A DNA stretch of 64,000 nucleotides from Echinarachnius parma (lineage: Eukaryota > Echinodermata > Echinoidea > Clypeasteroida > Echinarachniidae). The DNA lies in NCBI GenBank assembly GCA_037951105.1, contig JBAMJV010003126.1, positions 106,001 to 170,000 on the forward strand. Direction: 5' to 3'. Shown piece after piece: positions 1-21,899 of this stretch; position 1 is the first letter of the stretch; each line of letters opens with the position of its first letter. A model generated the notes under the pieces. That model did not search any database and had not been told where the DNA came from. It was given only the letters and a program-made list of their open reading frames with translations. Made by a program: the position numbers and the translations under genes.

Positions 1-309
1 AACAAGGTACAAGAGAAATGTGAAAACTCAAATTTATTTTGTTTGAAGATGACAACGTTAGTGGATCATGTTTAAGGTATAGAGAGTGATATGAAAATGG
101 GGTATCTAAAAATAAATATCTGCCTTAAAAATAAACTACCCTCTTCCAGAAACTAACGTAGAGGTCTGGTCTGGGGCTCTGGGCTGAACTAAAATGTTAT
201 TACACCGCCCATTTTTTTACTAGATGAGCATTTTTCAGCAGTATTCTATCTTTATTTGTTTTGATGATGTCTAATACAATTACTTTTAAACTTTTATTAA
301 TCCTTACAG
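1..309. other. Intronic lead-in, no exon recognised
   Basis: No exon of the sulfatase gene can be recognised here. The stretch ends in a pyrimidine-containing acceptor (ttaatccttacag) that opens the first visible exon at 310. The first 40 bases resemble the interior of the TTAA MITE family seen at 12508 and 61923 (shared wording around gtacaagagaaa), so this is probably an old fragment of it. Confidence 0.4.
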
Positions 310-3142
310 GATTTATGACGGGTAATGAGGATTACTGGACTCACTTCCGCGGGGGTCCGTTCCCAAACTTTCACGAGGGCAACCACTGGCTCGGCATAGA
401 CTTCTGGGACGACGACAGGGTAGCGTGGGAATACACGGGCAACTATTCGCAGTTTGTCTTCACCGATCGAGCTCAGAGAGTGATTCAGCAACATGATCCA
501 AACAAGGTAAGAGTATGTTAGTACCATCTGTACGAAGAATAGAAGAATCTTTATAGAAATAGTAAGAGTCAGGCTCCATTGTACAGTAGATTTTTATTTG
601 TTTTCTGGGACAATGGAAGAGTAGCATGGGAATACACTGGAAAGTAGTATTCACAGAGTTTTGTCTTCACCGATCGAGCTCAGAGAGTGATTCGGGGGAA
701 CATGATCCAAACAAGGTGGGATCCTTTTTTATCAACATCTTTCAATATTTGCAGCGGAATTAGGTTCTATGTTACAGTTGAATGAGGATCCTTCTATCGT
801 ATTTTAGACTTTGGAAGCATAAAAGTAACTAGATAAATATTCCTAGTTCGTCTTCACTGAGGGGGCAGAGAGTGGTTCAGGACAGAATTTAAACCTGAGA
901 AGCATACAAGTTTGTACATTTGTGTGTCCATTCTTCATTGTGTCTGATACCCTTATATTTTCATTTTGCCTTTTTATGCATTCGGCAGCCTCTGTTTTTG
1001 TATCTACCCCTCCAATCCGTCCACGTGCCGCTACAAGTGCTAGAGAAATACCAGAAGCCTTATTTAAGCATTTCAACAAATATATCCAACTTTGACATAT
1101 TTTCATTTTGCCTTTTTATGCTGTCGGCAGCCTCTGTTTTTGTATCTACCCCTCCAATCCGTCCACGAGCCGCTACAAGTTCCAGAGAAATACCAGAAGC
1201 CTTACGCGCATTTCAACAACACAGATCGAGCAACCTATGCGGGCATGGTCGCAACGATGGATGAGGCCGTTGGGAAGATCGTGGACACTTTACAGGAGAC
1301 TGGGTTGTGGGATGACACTGTGCTTATCTTTACCACTGGTAAGCAGTATACCCCCTCCCCAATTTGCGGGCACACCATATCTATTTCTTCATTTTTTCCA
1401 CATATTTTCCTCTCATGTTTTTTGTTGTTTATGTTAGATTGTTGGGGGGGGGGGGGGGGGTGGACTCCAATCTCCATATTTATATTTATATATTGATGTA
1501 AAAATAAATGTTTAAATCATTTGCTTTTTAAATTATTTCAGTTGAATATCACTATAACTGTAAAATGTGGTAATATTCGCAGTGAACAAGATTAATGCAT
1601 CAGATTTCATCCCATCCCCCAATTTCCCTGATTATTGAAATATTATTGTCATTAGGTTGTATGCATTTGATGTACCTGTATGTATATCTCCCTGATTTTT
1701 TATGAAATTGCCCTAAATCTACCTGATTGTCGAATTTCAATGTTGGCAGCTCTGTACCATACACTATCCTCTCCTTCAACCATTAACTTACAGACAACGG
1801 AGGCACTCCTGCCGGCCAGGGTATCAACTGGCCTCTGAGGGGCGGGAAGAACACCCTCTGGGAGGGCGGTCTCCATGGTATCGGCTTCGTTACGGGTCCC
1901 GTAGTCCCCACCCCGATGCGAGGTACCGTCAGCAACCACTTCATGCACATCAGCGATTGGTTCCCGACGCTCGTCGAAGGCGTTGCGAAATGTGACGCAT
2001 CTGGACTTGCCCTGGACAGCTTTAACTTGTGGGACTCCATTACGTAAGTATGCAAATTCAAATCTAACCGACAATATTGAGGAAAAAAATTGTTAGATAT
2101 GGAGTTACATGCCTGTAAATAGCTTTAACATTGCTCCTCTGTGTAAGGATTCATTTTGCAAGTTTAGATGATATTGCAAAACCCTTCATTGTGTATACAT
2201 GTTAAATGGCCTTGTTATACAGAATTTGGGGAAGAATAATTGTTTCTTTCTTTACACTTTTGCTAGTATCTAATAACCAAAACTAATTAATGTTACCCAG
2301 TACCTTTAATATTTGATAGTGGATTAAACATGGCATTTGGCAAGGAGTTAAACGGGCACAGTTATCTTATCCTTATAGTTTGGGGAATCCATCTCCACAA
2401 AAAGAGCTTTTTAATACACAACATCAACTCCTACATCCTTGCAGACATTCCCTTTAATTAATTGAGTACCAATGTCAAATTTTTGCACCACACAATGCAC
2501 ATAAATGCCATAGAGCTGTAAAATCCATGGCATTCAAAGTGTTCAAGACAACAAACAACCCAACATGGTGTATATAATTCTTTAGAATTAAACAAAATGT
2601 AACTTTGCTCTTTAAACATTATAGATTGGGAAAACCATCCCCACGAAAAGAGCTGCTTCACAACATCGATCCCTACATTCGCGCCGACATCCCCTTTACT
2701 TATGACGAAACGAGTGACATGGCGTATCCTGTCGACGGGAGCTATCCCAAGATGGCGGACGAGTTTTCCACGCAGATGAGAGCGGCCATCAGGGTGGGAG
2801 ACTGGAAGCTGGTCACGGGGGCACCATGTAAAAAGAGTAAGTTGCTATCAGTGTCGGTGCGGGATTGAGGAAGGGGGCAGCTAGCATACGGAACATTTGC
2901 CGAGACGCTGAGAATCATGTGAAAAAAAGAATAAGCATGAAACTGTCATAGCTAGAAGGGTTTTATGAAATGGGCCCTGGTATGAACATTGGCAGAGGAA
3001 AAAAAATAAACACGAGCTCTGGTCGATTTGGTGCCAATTAAAAAGAGCACCCGATAACCATGAAAGAGTCTTGGTAAAACTACTTTTAGGTTGCTATTTT
3101 ATGTAGGCTACATCATAAGGTAGCCTCAACAAAATAAATTTC

Positions 3143-3208
<66 letters not shown>

Positions 3209-3762
3209 CCCCCTCCTAAACATTGGTCTGTTTTATCAATCCCTCAGGTCGCGATGTGTGGACCCCTCCCCCAGAATGGAACATCCATGCCATCCATCCC
3301 GTGGAGGTTCCTGGCAAGGTGACTTGGCTGTTCAACATCACGGCCGACCCCTGCGAGAAGAACGACCTCTCTTATCAACGTCCAGAGGTGAGTTATGTGA
3401 AACGCGTTCTTACCACCTTCCCCCTTCCCTACAATTATATACAATCTCTGTCTGTCTGTCTGTCTGTGGCACAGCGTTTAATCATAGTATGCAATTAACG
3501 CTGTAAAAAAAATGTAGAGACACATATTTCTATATGTTTGAATGTGGAATGGATTGCTATTTTGGGATGTTGGTTCTCTATAATCAAATTAGCTTGATAA
3601 CTATTACAATTGTTTCCCTTCCGATTCCCTTTGTAGGTTGTGGAGCAGCTCGTGGCTAAATTGTCGGCATACTACGAGACCTCGGTCCCAATCCGTTTCC
3701 CAAACCAGACGATCAAGGCAAACCCGGGGCTACGCAATGGAGTATGGGGACCGTGGCAATGA
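310..3762 (+). CDS. ARSB: Arylsulfatase B-like (N-acetylgalactosamine-4-sulfatase), 5' partial
   Basis: Exons by GT-AG sites: 310-506, 1131-1338, 1794-2043, 2625-2836, 3248-3387, 3637-3762 (TGA 3760-3762). All phases agree and give 376 residues, against about 530 for a full arylsulfatase B. The N-terminal part with the formylglycine Cys motif lies left of the window. Visible family marks are [21 protein letters not shown] (with the substrate-pocket His), the TTDNGG metal-ligand Asp-Asn across the exon 2/3 join, [12 protein letters not shown] (active-site Lys), [18 protein letters not shown], and the C-terminal GVWGPW typical of ARSB. The family desulfates GalNAc-4-sulfate ends of chondroitin/dermatan sulfate in lysosomes. 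The exon 4 donor could instead be at 2828, giving three residues fewer; gtaagt at 2837 is the better match. Whether this is the ARSB orthologue or one of an expanded arylsulfatase family cannot be told from the C-terminal part. Confidence 0.9.
600..716 (+). pseudogene. Decayed copy of sulfatase exon 310-506 (3' half)
   Basis: This repeats roughly positions 400-510, including ttctggga, gtagc(a/g)tgggaatacac and an unbroken tttgtcttcaccgatcgagc stretch, and ends at aacaagg|tggg where the real exon has aacaag|gtaaga. An in-frame TAG (aaagtag) and a gggg insertion break it. A shorter third copy of the same piece (ttcgtcttcactgag...cagagagtgg) lies near 846-880. These are intragenic duplicates inside the intron. 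Confidence 0.8.
955..1096 (+). pseudogene. Decayed copy of the start of sulfatase exon 1131-1338
   Basis: The intron end and first about 85 nt of the next exon occur twice, offset by 142 bp: tttcattttgcctttttatg, then cag, then the residues [12 protein letters not shown]. The upstream copy has VHVP and VLEKY instead of VHEP and VPEKY, and runs out after KYQKPY, with no donor. The downstream copy at 1131 is the working exon. The near-identity of the acceptor could permit occasional use of the wrong site. Confidence 0.85.
2379..2458 (+). pseudogene. Decayed copy of the start of sulfatase exon 2625-2836
   Basis: Positions 2379-2458 follow the same ttatag acceptor and match the start of the real exon (ggaa(t/a)(a/c)ccatc(t/c)cca, aaaagagct, acaacatc, ctacat, gacattccctt), with stop codons and small indels. 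It reads as a third intragenic exon duplicate in this gene. Confidence 0.75.
3145..3208 (+). repeat. Poly-T tract, 64 nt
   Basis: An uninterrupted T run 39 bp upstream of the acceptor of the exon at 3248. It may serve as an exaggerated polypyrimidine tract. The length of such a run is unreliable in an assembly. Confidence 0.9.
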
Positions 3763-3772
3763 TGTGAGGATA

Positions 3773-5662
3773 ATGCAGGTGTCATTCGTATGACGCACCT
3801 CTTGACCCCCGGGAAAGGTGCGTCATGGATGCATCATGTACTCCCATATTGATGACACACAGTACCATCATGGGAGCGAAAGGTCAGTCACAACACTGAC
3901 CCATTTGTGCATCATAGTCAGTCACTTTACCATGGGTGCGTCACAAGGTTCGTCAATAAGACTTTAGTGAAGCCATATATTGGGGAAATGTGGTGTGTGA
4001 TGGATGGTATGTGTTGTTGTTATTGATGCACACACATACGGCAGTCACCAGCACCCAATACAAAGTTCACTAATAGAAATAAGACAGCACAACGACTGAA
4101 TAAAAGAATGTCCACACAAGTGATATAGAATTTGGATGACGTCATTATTGAGAAGATAAACAAATGTCCGAAAGATGTATTGCACGGTGATTAATTAAAG
4201 TCCATGGTCATATAATTGATAGTCAGTTGGCCTGAATGAAACGCGCATCCGCGGAAGAGATGCAGGTGTCATTTGTATGATGCACTTCTTGACCCCTGGG
4301 AAAGGTGCGTCATGGATGCATCATGTACTCCCATATTGATGACACACAGTACCATCATGGGAGCGAAAGGTCAGTCACAACACTGACCCATTTGTGCATC
4401 ATAGTCAGTCACTTTACCATGGGTGCGTCACAAGGTTCGTCAATAAGACTTTAGTGAAGCCATATATTGGGGAAATGTGGTGTGTGATGGATGGTATGTG
4501 TTGTTGTTATTGATGCACACACATACGGCAGTCACCAGCACCCAATACAAAGTTCACTAATAGAAATAAGACAGCACAACGACTGAATAAAAGAATGTCC
4601 ACACAAGTGATATAGAATTTGGATGACGTCATTATTGAGAAGATAAACAAATGTCCGAAAGATGTATTGCACGGTGATTAATTAAAGTCCATGGTCATAT
4701 AATTGATAGTCAGTTGGCCTGAATGAAACGCGCATCCGCGGAAGAGATGATCGATGAAATTGAAGAAACGCGAGCGTGCGTGAAGAGAAGGCGATGTCGA
4801 GAACCGCGAGAGTTCGAAGACGATGATGAAAGTGATGAACGCGATGGCGCGTGGAAAGAAGTCGATATTCAATATATTCAGTTCCATCGTTGAACAAGCA
4901 CGTACGATGTGGCTGCGATGATCTCCGGCGTGTTGCCGTGGAGAGAAGCTAGCCTAAACGCTGTGCTATAAACGTGTCCGTTAGATAAAACACAAATTAT
5001 GAAGAGCAAAGAATCAAAGGTCCGAAGGGCTCGGTAGATGAGAAGGCTGATGATGTCGAAGAAGACTAAGAAGAAATGGTGATAGTTTAACGGCCCATGT
5101 CGGTCGGCGGACTCCCCCTTGATGTGAAGAAGAAATAGGCATGAATTGTAGCCCCGTATATGCAATCCATTGCGGCCATCATGAGTTTAATGGTAACTCA
5201 TATGGGTGAAGAAGAAAGAGCTAAATAGGTGTAGCTCGGGCGAATGATGAAGACAGAGTGAGAAAGCATGGTTTGTGTGCTAGTGTGTATGCAGTAAAAC
5301 GCCACGAGGTCCAGAATAGAGACAAAGAGATTCTTATCTGAGTGGAGTTGAAACAGCTAGGACCAGCGAGACAGGAAATGACTTCAATGTTATGTAAACA
5401 AGTTGAGGTAAAGTTTCACTGGTAGAGGATGGCTAGTCTGTTGTTCAGACTGTGAAGCGAGTCCCTACAAGACCAATAGAACCGTCATTTTCATGAATGG
5501 TGCCTCACAATTTTGACTCAAATATGCGTCAATGTTTCCTAATAGTGAGTCACTTTTTCTGACGGAGGGTGCGTCATGGTTCATAAAAGGGTGACGCATA
5601 TCGGTACAATGACGCACCTTTCCCGGGGGTCAAGAGGTGCGTCATACAAATGACACCTGCAT
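3773..5662. mobile_element. 1.9 kb terminal-inverted-repeat element in the sulfatase 3' UTR
   Basis: The first 54 bp (3773-3826, starting atgcaggtgtcatt) are the reverse complement of the last 54 bp (5609-5662), with one mismatch by eye. The left 487 bp is directly repeated (3773-4259 and 4260-4746), so a third, more diverged terminal copy lies inside at 4260. No transposase reading frame is visible, so the element is non-autonomous. GTGCGTCA words recur through it. A clear target duplication could not be settled (candidate AT). It begins 10 bp after the arylsulfatase stop codon. Confidence 0.85.
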
Positions 5663-5704
5663 AACTCCCTTTTCTTTTACATCGTAATCCTGTGTCCTCC
5701 AATC

Positions 5705-6320
5705 CTAAAAAGTTGCGACAGGTGACCAGTCACAGTTATCTAGATAGTAGCTTGCCTTTAGTATTGTCCTTAGAGCCAGAGCTCGACTGTGTGATGGTCC
5801 TGGTACCAATGGCCACTGAAACACACCACAGAGTATGGGGACCGTGGGTATGATGTGAAGTTGACCTGTTGACCTGTGAGGTAGACAGTAGCTAAGTATA
5901 GTCCTTAGATAGAGCCATGGCTCGACTTTAGCGGTGGCTCTGATGCCAATGGCCACTAAAACACCACAGAGTATGGGGACCGTGGGGATGATGTGAAGTT
6001 GACCTGTCACTGTGAGGTAGACAGTAGCTAAGTATAGTCCTTAGATAGAGCCATGGCTTGACTTTAGCGGTGGCTCTGATTCCAATGGCCACTAAAACAC
6101 CACAGAGTATGGGGACCGTGGGGATGATGTGAAGTTGACCTGTCACTGTGAGGTAGACAGTAGCTAAGTATAGTCCTTAGATAGAGCCATGGCTTGACTT
6201 TAGCGGTGGCTCTGATTCCAATGGCCACTGAAACACCACAGAGTATGGGGACCGTGGGGATGATGTGAAGTTGACCTGTGAGGTAGACAGTAGCCAAGTA
6301 TAGTCCTTAGAGAGAGGTCA
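5705..6320. repeat. 136-140 bp tandem repeat, about 4.5 copies, carrying the sulfatase stop-codon region
   Basis: Copies are marked by gtatggggaccgtgg at 5831, 5971, 6107 and 6243. Each unit contains ccaatggccact, caccacagagtatgg, gatgatgtgaagttgacctg and ggtagacagtagc. The piece gagtatggggaccgtgg followed by atgatgtga is also the end of the sulfatase coding exon (GVWGPW, then the stop, near 3742-3770). The repeat therefore appears to include about 30 bp derived from that gene's end. Open frames on the minus strand here are repeat artefacts. Confidence 0.85.
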
Positions 6321-6938
6321 GTAAGTCCTGTTCTTGTGATAATTATGATGTCATGCACTAGTATTACGAATGTCAAACGTCACCATAGAAGGCACAGGCA
6401 TATTTTTTCAACTGCACGCCTTCAAATTGCTCTAGTACTAATGATTGATTTTTATCATTGTGGAAAATGATGTATTTGATTATGAATAACTTTGTGATAT
6501 GTTGAAGAATTAATTTATATTTTTATAATAAATAATAAAATTATATATAAATGGAAAAGTCATTCTGTCCAATGCTATTTGTATCCTACAACTGGTATGT
6601 ACTCACACACACACACAAACACACACACACACACACACACACATACATCCTTTCCTGAGTTTGATACATGTGTATGTAAATAAAATCCTAATGAAAATAA
6701 ACATGTACGTACAAGTCTTGTTTGGAAGTTTAATTTTAATACAAGAACAAAAAGAGAAAATCTGCTCAAAAAGCATGATCAAGTTATTTTGCAAAAGAAA
6801 AGGAAAAAATGAAAGCGGAGAGACAAAACAAGGAGAAAATAAATTAAATAGATAATGGCACAACTTTAATAAATTAGGCACAAATACATTACACTGTTCA
6901 TGGAGGTAAATGGAGTGAAGTCAAAAGAAAGAAGACTG
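6321..6938. other. Intergenic, with a (CA)n microsatellite at 6604-6645
   Basis: AT-rich spacer with no gene recognised. The CA repeat has one interruption (acaaacac). The last about 70 bp (6866-6938, ttaataaattaggcacaaat...) is repeated downstream at 9639-9700, see findings. Confidence 0.7.
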
Positions 6939-6942
6939 TTAA

Positions 6943-9269
6943 AGGGATAGTTGAGTTTTGGTAAAGAGGGCGCTGCACGAAATTTTAGGTAAATTTGTTG
7001 AGGTATATCATTATTTTAACAAAACATCACATGCACAATTTTTTATTGAAAATGGTTGAAACCAATGAGTTTTTAGAGAGTGCCCTCTTGAGTTTTAACG
7101 GCTCTTTTTTAATAACATACTTTTTACTTACTGTAGTCATTTGAATTTTTCTATACCTTTCGAGCATGGTGGAGTTATGACTATTAGTTTGTAATGGGCA
7201 ATTCCAAGCAAACATTGACATAACCACTGATTTTTCAAATTCGTTGTACCATAACAAATTTGGTATCAAATGAAAGCTAAAAGATTGAACTTTCCAAAAA
7301 TGTATTTTGTTTTTGAAAAAAAAAATTGTAAACTATCATTTTATTGTTAATATATAGCATACATTAATTTTCAGTTATTTTCACAAAACATTCAATTAAA
7401 TATTAAGCATAAAAGAACTGCGAAAAGGAGTTTTCATAAAATTTTATTTCAGTGTTGATAGGATCATTGCTTCAATTTTTCAGATAAATATCAATTTCGT
7501 CATTTTCGCTCTTCGTTCCGCTTCAGTGACTGTCTCATTAACAATCATTAATATGTCACGGCGTTACACTAAAAACATATATTTTTAATATTTCTGGAAA
7601 AATATGAATGGGAATGAAATAATTTTTTGTTTTCTCTGTATTAGCCCATAGGGCTATAATATGCATGCTGAATAGCAGCATTATCTTTTACCACTTATTA
7701 ATATAATCAATATCAATTTGGTCACTGCGTTACGTTTTGTGTAACGCCGTGACGCTACCTACTGGATTCCCATTGACATAACACAGTAGACATAATCAAA
7801 TAGTGTAAGATATTTTTTGTAGGTATGCTTGGGCATTGCTCATGCTATAATTATATGAATAGGGTCAGTTGATAATGTTTCCATCTCAAAGTTACCCGAG
7901 TCATGTATGTGTATGGGTTGTATGTCCGTCTGTCTGTATGTGCATCTGTACATCAGTGTTCTTTTTTTTGCAATATCTCAAGAATCGTTGGATGGATTTC
8001 GTTCAAACTTTGTACAATCCATGTATTTAGAGGTACGGATTATTGGATATGATTTTGGTCCATGAGGTCAAAGGTCAAAGGTCACATAGCTAACAAATAT
8101 GCAAAAATTATATTATTATCAAGATAGTTTGAGAATCCTTGAATGATAACATGATAATAATACTGGTACGCGTCCAGTGAAGTATATGACCTGATTAGGG
8201 AATGGGGTTATGGGAGGTCATAGGTCAACAGGTCAAAATATTGTTGTTGTTTTTTGTTCTCACAATTAAGTTCCAGAATCAATGTTAGAAAGAGTACTGT
8301 AGGTAAAAGACAATTTTCTGAAACTGTTTGGGGCACAGGTCAAAGGTCACTCGGATAATTACCAATTCAAAAACAAACATTTACTAACTCTGAAATCATG
8401 TTACATGAAACAAATCACTTGCAAATATGCACTGTGCAGACCAAAAATTAAACATTTGTATGTTATTTTGAGAAACAAGGTCAAAGGTCAGATGTCAAAG
8501 GTCTCATATTTCATTGTTACATTTAAGTATGTATTTTGGTTTTAATATTTCATGGTTCCATTAACTAACTTCTGAAATAGATAAGAATTTCAATTATGTC
8601 CTAAAAGATTTTTTGATCAATAGAGGGCGCTGTGCTGCAAATTTGTGTCATGCGGATGATCATTTAATAGCATCTTGGTTATATCACCCATTCATCTAGT
8701 TCTTTATTGATTCTGGATCACTACATTAAAATTATATCATATTATTCATCTCTTTAATATCTCCCATATATATAACATGTACAATTCAGAGGTCACGGCG
8801 TTACAGTCACGGCGTTACAGTGCATAGATACATTTATGATATATATACTATGAGCATTGGATTTTTTCTACATTTTTATTTGGATGTTCTAGCTTGATGT
8901 CTAGTACAAAGAATCAATGTGACAAAAGTGCAAAATGTTCCTGTAGTTCACAGAGTTTACTTAGTTTCTTAGCATGAAAGAAACCCATGTCTTTTTGCCG
9001 TCACGGCGTTACGGCAGATATTGATATTCATAATCAATAATTTATTGGGAATTTTGGTTTTCTTGCCTATTGTAAATTATTGGTAGGATAGTGGTTACAG
9101 ATGCATATCAAAAGTTGGTTCTAGATATTTAGATTTTATGAGTTATTTGGACTTTCATTGTGAGAAACACCCTCTGACCGTCACGGCGTTTGCTTGGAAT
9201 TGCCCTAATGTAAATGCAAATTCAGTTTGATGAAAACTGTACTCTCTTTACCAAATTTCAATTATCCCT
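6943..9269. mobile_element. TTAA-flanked MITE, family T2, split by element A
   Basis: It starts agggatagttgagttttgg and ends ccaaatttcaattatccct, flanked by TTAA at 6939-6942 and 9270-9273. Other family members lie at 23686, 24107, 26826 and 39126. Shared internal words are gagggcgctgcac and cgagcatggtggagttat. TTAA targets and short AGGG termini fit piggyBac- or Kolobok-type non-autonomous elements. Element A (7196-9205) sits inside it. Confidence 0.85.
7196..9205. mobile_element. Element A: 2.0 kb transposon with 18 bp TIRs and an iterated GTCACGGCGTTAC motif
   Basis: The termini GGGCAATTCCAAGCAAAC (7196-7213) and its exact reverse complement (9188-9205) are flanked by TAAT (7192-7195 and 9206-9209). 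The related, uninterrupted MITE near 24568 reads attagtttgtaatgtaatt across the same spot, so the insertion boundary and the 4 bp duplication are confirmed by an empty site in this same window. The motif GTCACGGCGTTAC occurs at 7555, 7721 (1 mismatch), 7741 (reverse), 8792, 8806, 9000 and 9180 (truncated at the right terminus). No transposase is seen. Four-bp duplications occur in several superfamilies (for example Sola, Chapaev); I cannot assign one. Confidence 0.85.
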
Positions 9270-9273
9270 TTAA

Positions 9274-9638
9274 AGGGATCTAGTAACTTTGTTGACATAC
9301 ATGTGCAAAAACCGACCAAGGGTTGATAAAATATGTCCCACTGAGTGATGTGTGAAAATTCCATGGTAAATGAATGTCATAATGACATATAAAATGCAAA
9401 GTGATATTTGCTAAACTCATTGCACTGACTTTGTGCAGTTATAATTATCCACTAGATAATTATAAATCTGCTGAACACTTCAATGATACATATCTTTTTT
9501 AAATGGAAAAGACATTTGGAAAACCAAAACATTTTCCATGCTTCTTTTGATAACTACGAATACAACAAGGTATGAGAGAACCACTAGAGTTCTATTTAAA
9601 GTAAGTTTTGTGGATTTGGACAATGTTACTAGATCCCT
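9274..9638. mobile_element. TTAA-flanked MITE, family T1
   Basis: It begins agggatctagtaactttgttgacat and ends tggacaatgttactagatccct, flanked by TTAA (9270-9273, shared with the T2 element, and 9639-9642). Other members lie at 14699, 29660 and 31460, with an interrupted one at 26644-27476 and a fragment near 39770. Confidence 0.85.
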
Positions 9639-9642
9639 TTAA

Positions 9643-10323
9643 TAAATTAGGCACAAATACACTGTACATGGAGGTAAATGGAATGAAGTCAAAGGTACTT
9701 GGTTACATTGTCGGAGAACAACATTTTAAAATTAGTTGAGTGAGAATGTGAGTGAAGTTTGAAAGAAACTGACCAAAAATATATCAAAAATATGAAAATG
9801 CGCAAAGAAAAGTACATGTAGGTTTTGCACTTTCCTTTATACAAAAGTTGATTTACAACGTTTGTGCAATCCGTTGATATGTGACCGGGCTATGATAAGT
9901 GCATGATGTCTGTCACTTCTAGTCGTATATTTCCTCTTGGGTATCACTGATAATGGAAATAATGTTTTTGAAAACCACTTTTATCTGTTTTGACTGAACA
10001 CTGGAGGCTGCCATGTCCCCCAACTGTACTATGAAACGTCATCTGACCTTGCACTAATGACGCAAGTTACGTTACCACCGACATAGCAGCAGATTCAACA
10101 ACAGCGGCTACATAACCCCCTATTGTTAGTGCATGCTCAGATGCGCTCAAATGACATTTCACGCAGTACTGTTGAAAATCATGGCAGCCTGCCATTAGTC
10201 AGTCAAAACAGTAGATAGTGGTTTCAAAAACATTGATTATTTTCATTAATAGTGATACCCAACAGAAAATACACGACTAGAAGTGACAGGAATTCTGCAT
10301 TTATCAGTACGTCCAACTAGTTC
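9643..10323. other. Intergenic, palindromic repeat material
   Basis: No gene recognised. Between about 9830 and 10320 the left part (tgatatgtgaccgggc...cacttctagtcgt...gaaccactttt) is mirrored by the right part (cagtagatagtggtttc...cgactagaagtgacagg). This suggests another imperfect inverted-repeat element about 450 bp long. Its ends were not resolved. Confidence 0.4.
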
Positions 10324-11017
10324 CAAGTTTCATAAATATTTGTCTTCCTGCATAATCTGGGCCAGGTCCGAATAACAATTATACGTCTGTAGAAGTCATC
10401 TAGTAGTCTCCTGGTCTCTGGTAACATAAGCCCAACTCTGGTCTTCTGTAGAGTCAGGTTTAGTCTTCTACCATCACTGGCCCATCTCGTTCAAACTATC
10501 ACAAGTTCCATAAATATTTGACATCTCCCATAATCTGGGCCAAGTTCTCATTACAAGGTCTGTAGAAGTCGTCTAGTAGTCTCCTGGTCTCTGGTAACAT
10601 GAGCCTAACCCTGGTCTTCTGTAGAGTCAGGTTTAGTCTTCTACCATCGCTGGCCCATCTCGTTCAAACTATCACGTGTTCCATAAATATATGTCATCTC
10701 CCATAATCTGGGCCAAGTTCTCATTACAAGGTCTGTAGAAGTCGTCTAGTAGTCTCCTGGTCTCTGGTAACATGAGTCCAACCCTGGTCTTCTGTAGAGT
10801 CAGGTTTAGTCTTCTACCATCGCTGGCCCATCTCGTTCAAACTATCACGTGTTCCATAAATATATGTCATCTCCCATAATCTGGGCCAAGTTCTCATTAC
10901 AAGGTCTGTAGAAGTCGTCTAGTAGTCTCCTGGTCTCTGGTAACATGAGTCCAACCCTGGTCTTCTGTAGAGTCAGGTTTAGTCTTCTACCATCGCTGGC
11001 CCATCTCGTTCAAACTA
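10324..11017 (-). repeat. Four extra tandem copies (173 bp) of the sulfotransferase last exon
   Basis: The unit boundary word c(g/a)(t/a)gttccataaatat recurs at about 10324, 10502, 10675, 10848 and 11021 (the genic copy). Read on the minus strand, the copies between 10502 and 11017 stay open through RRLLDDFYRPCNE, LAQIMGDDIY and the terminal WNT-TGA. They lack the real acceptor; a TGA lies in frame just before each coding part, so splicing into them would terminate. The outermost copy (10324) is the most diverged. High identity implies recent or homogenised amplification. Confidence 0.85.
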
Positions 11018-21852
<10,835 letters not shown>

Positions 21853-21899
21853 GGTTGGTGATGGATGTGATTCATGGATTCAGATCAGATTCTGTGTTA

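Noticed and set aside
5705-6297. Repeated minus-strand frames beginning MTGQLHII
   Set aside because: They are tandem-repeat copies; the period is not a multiple of three, so no continuous protein results.
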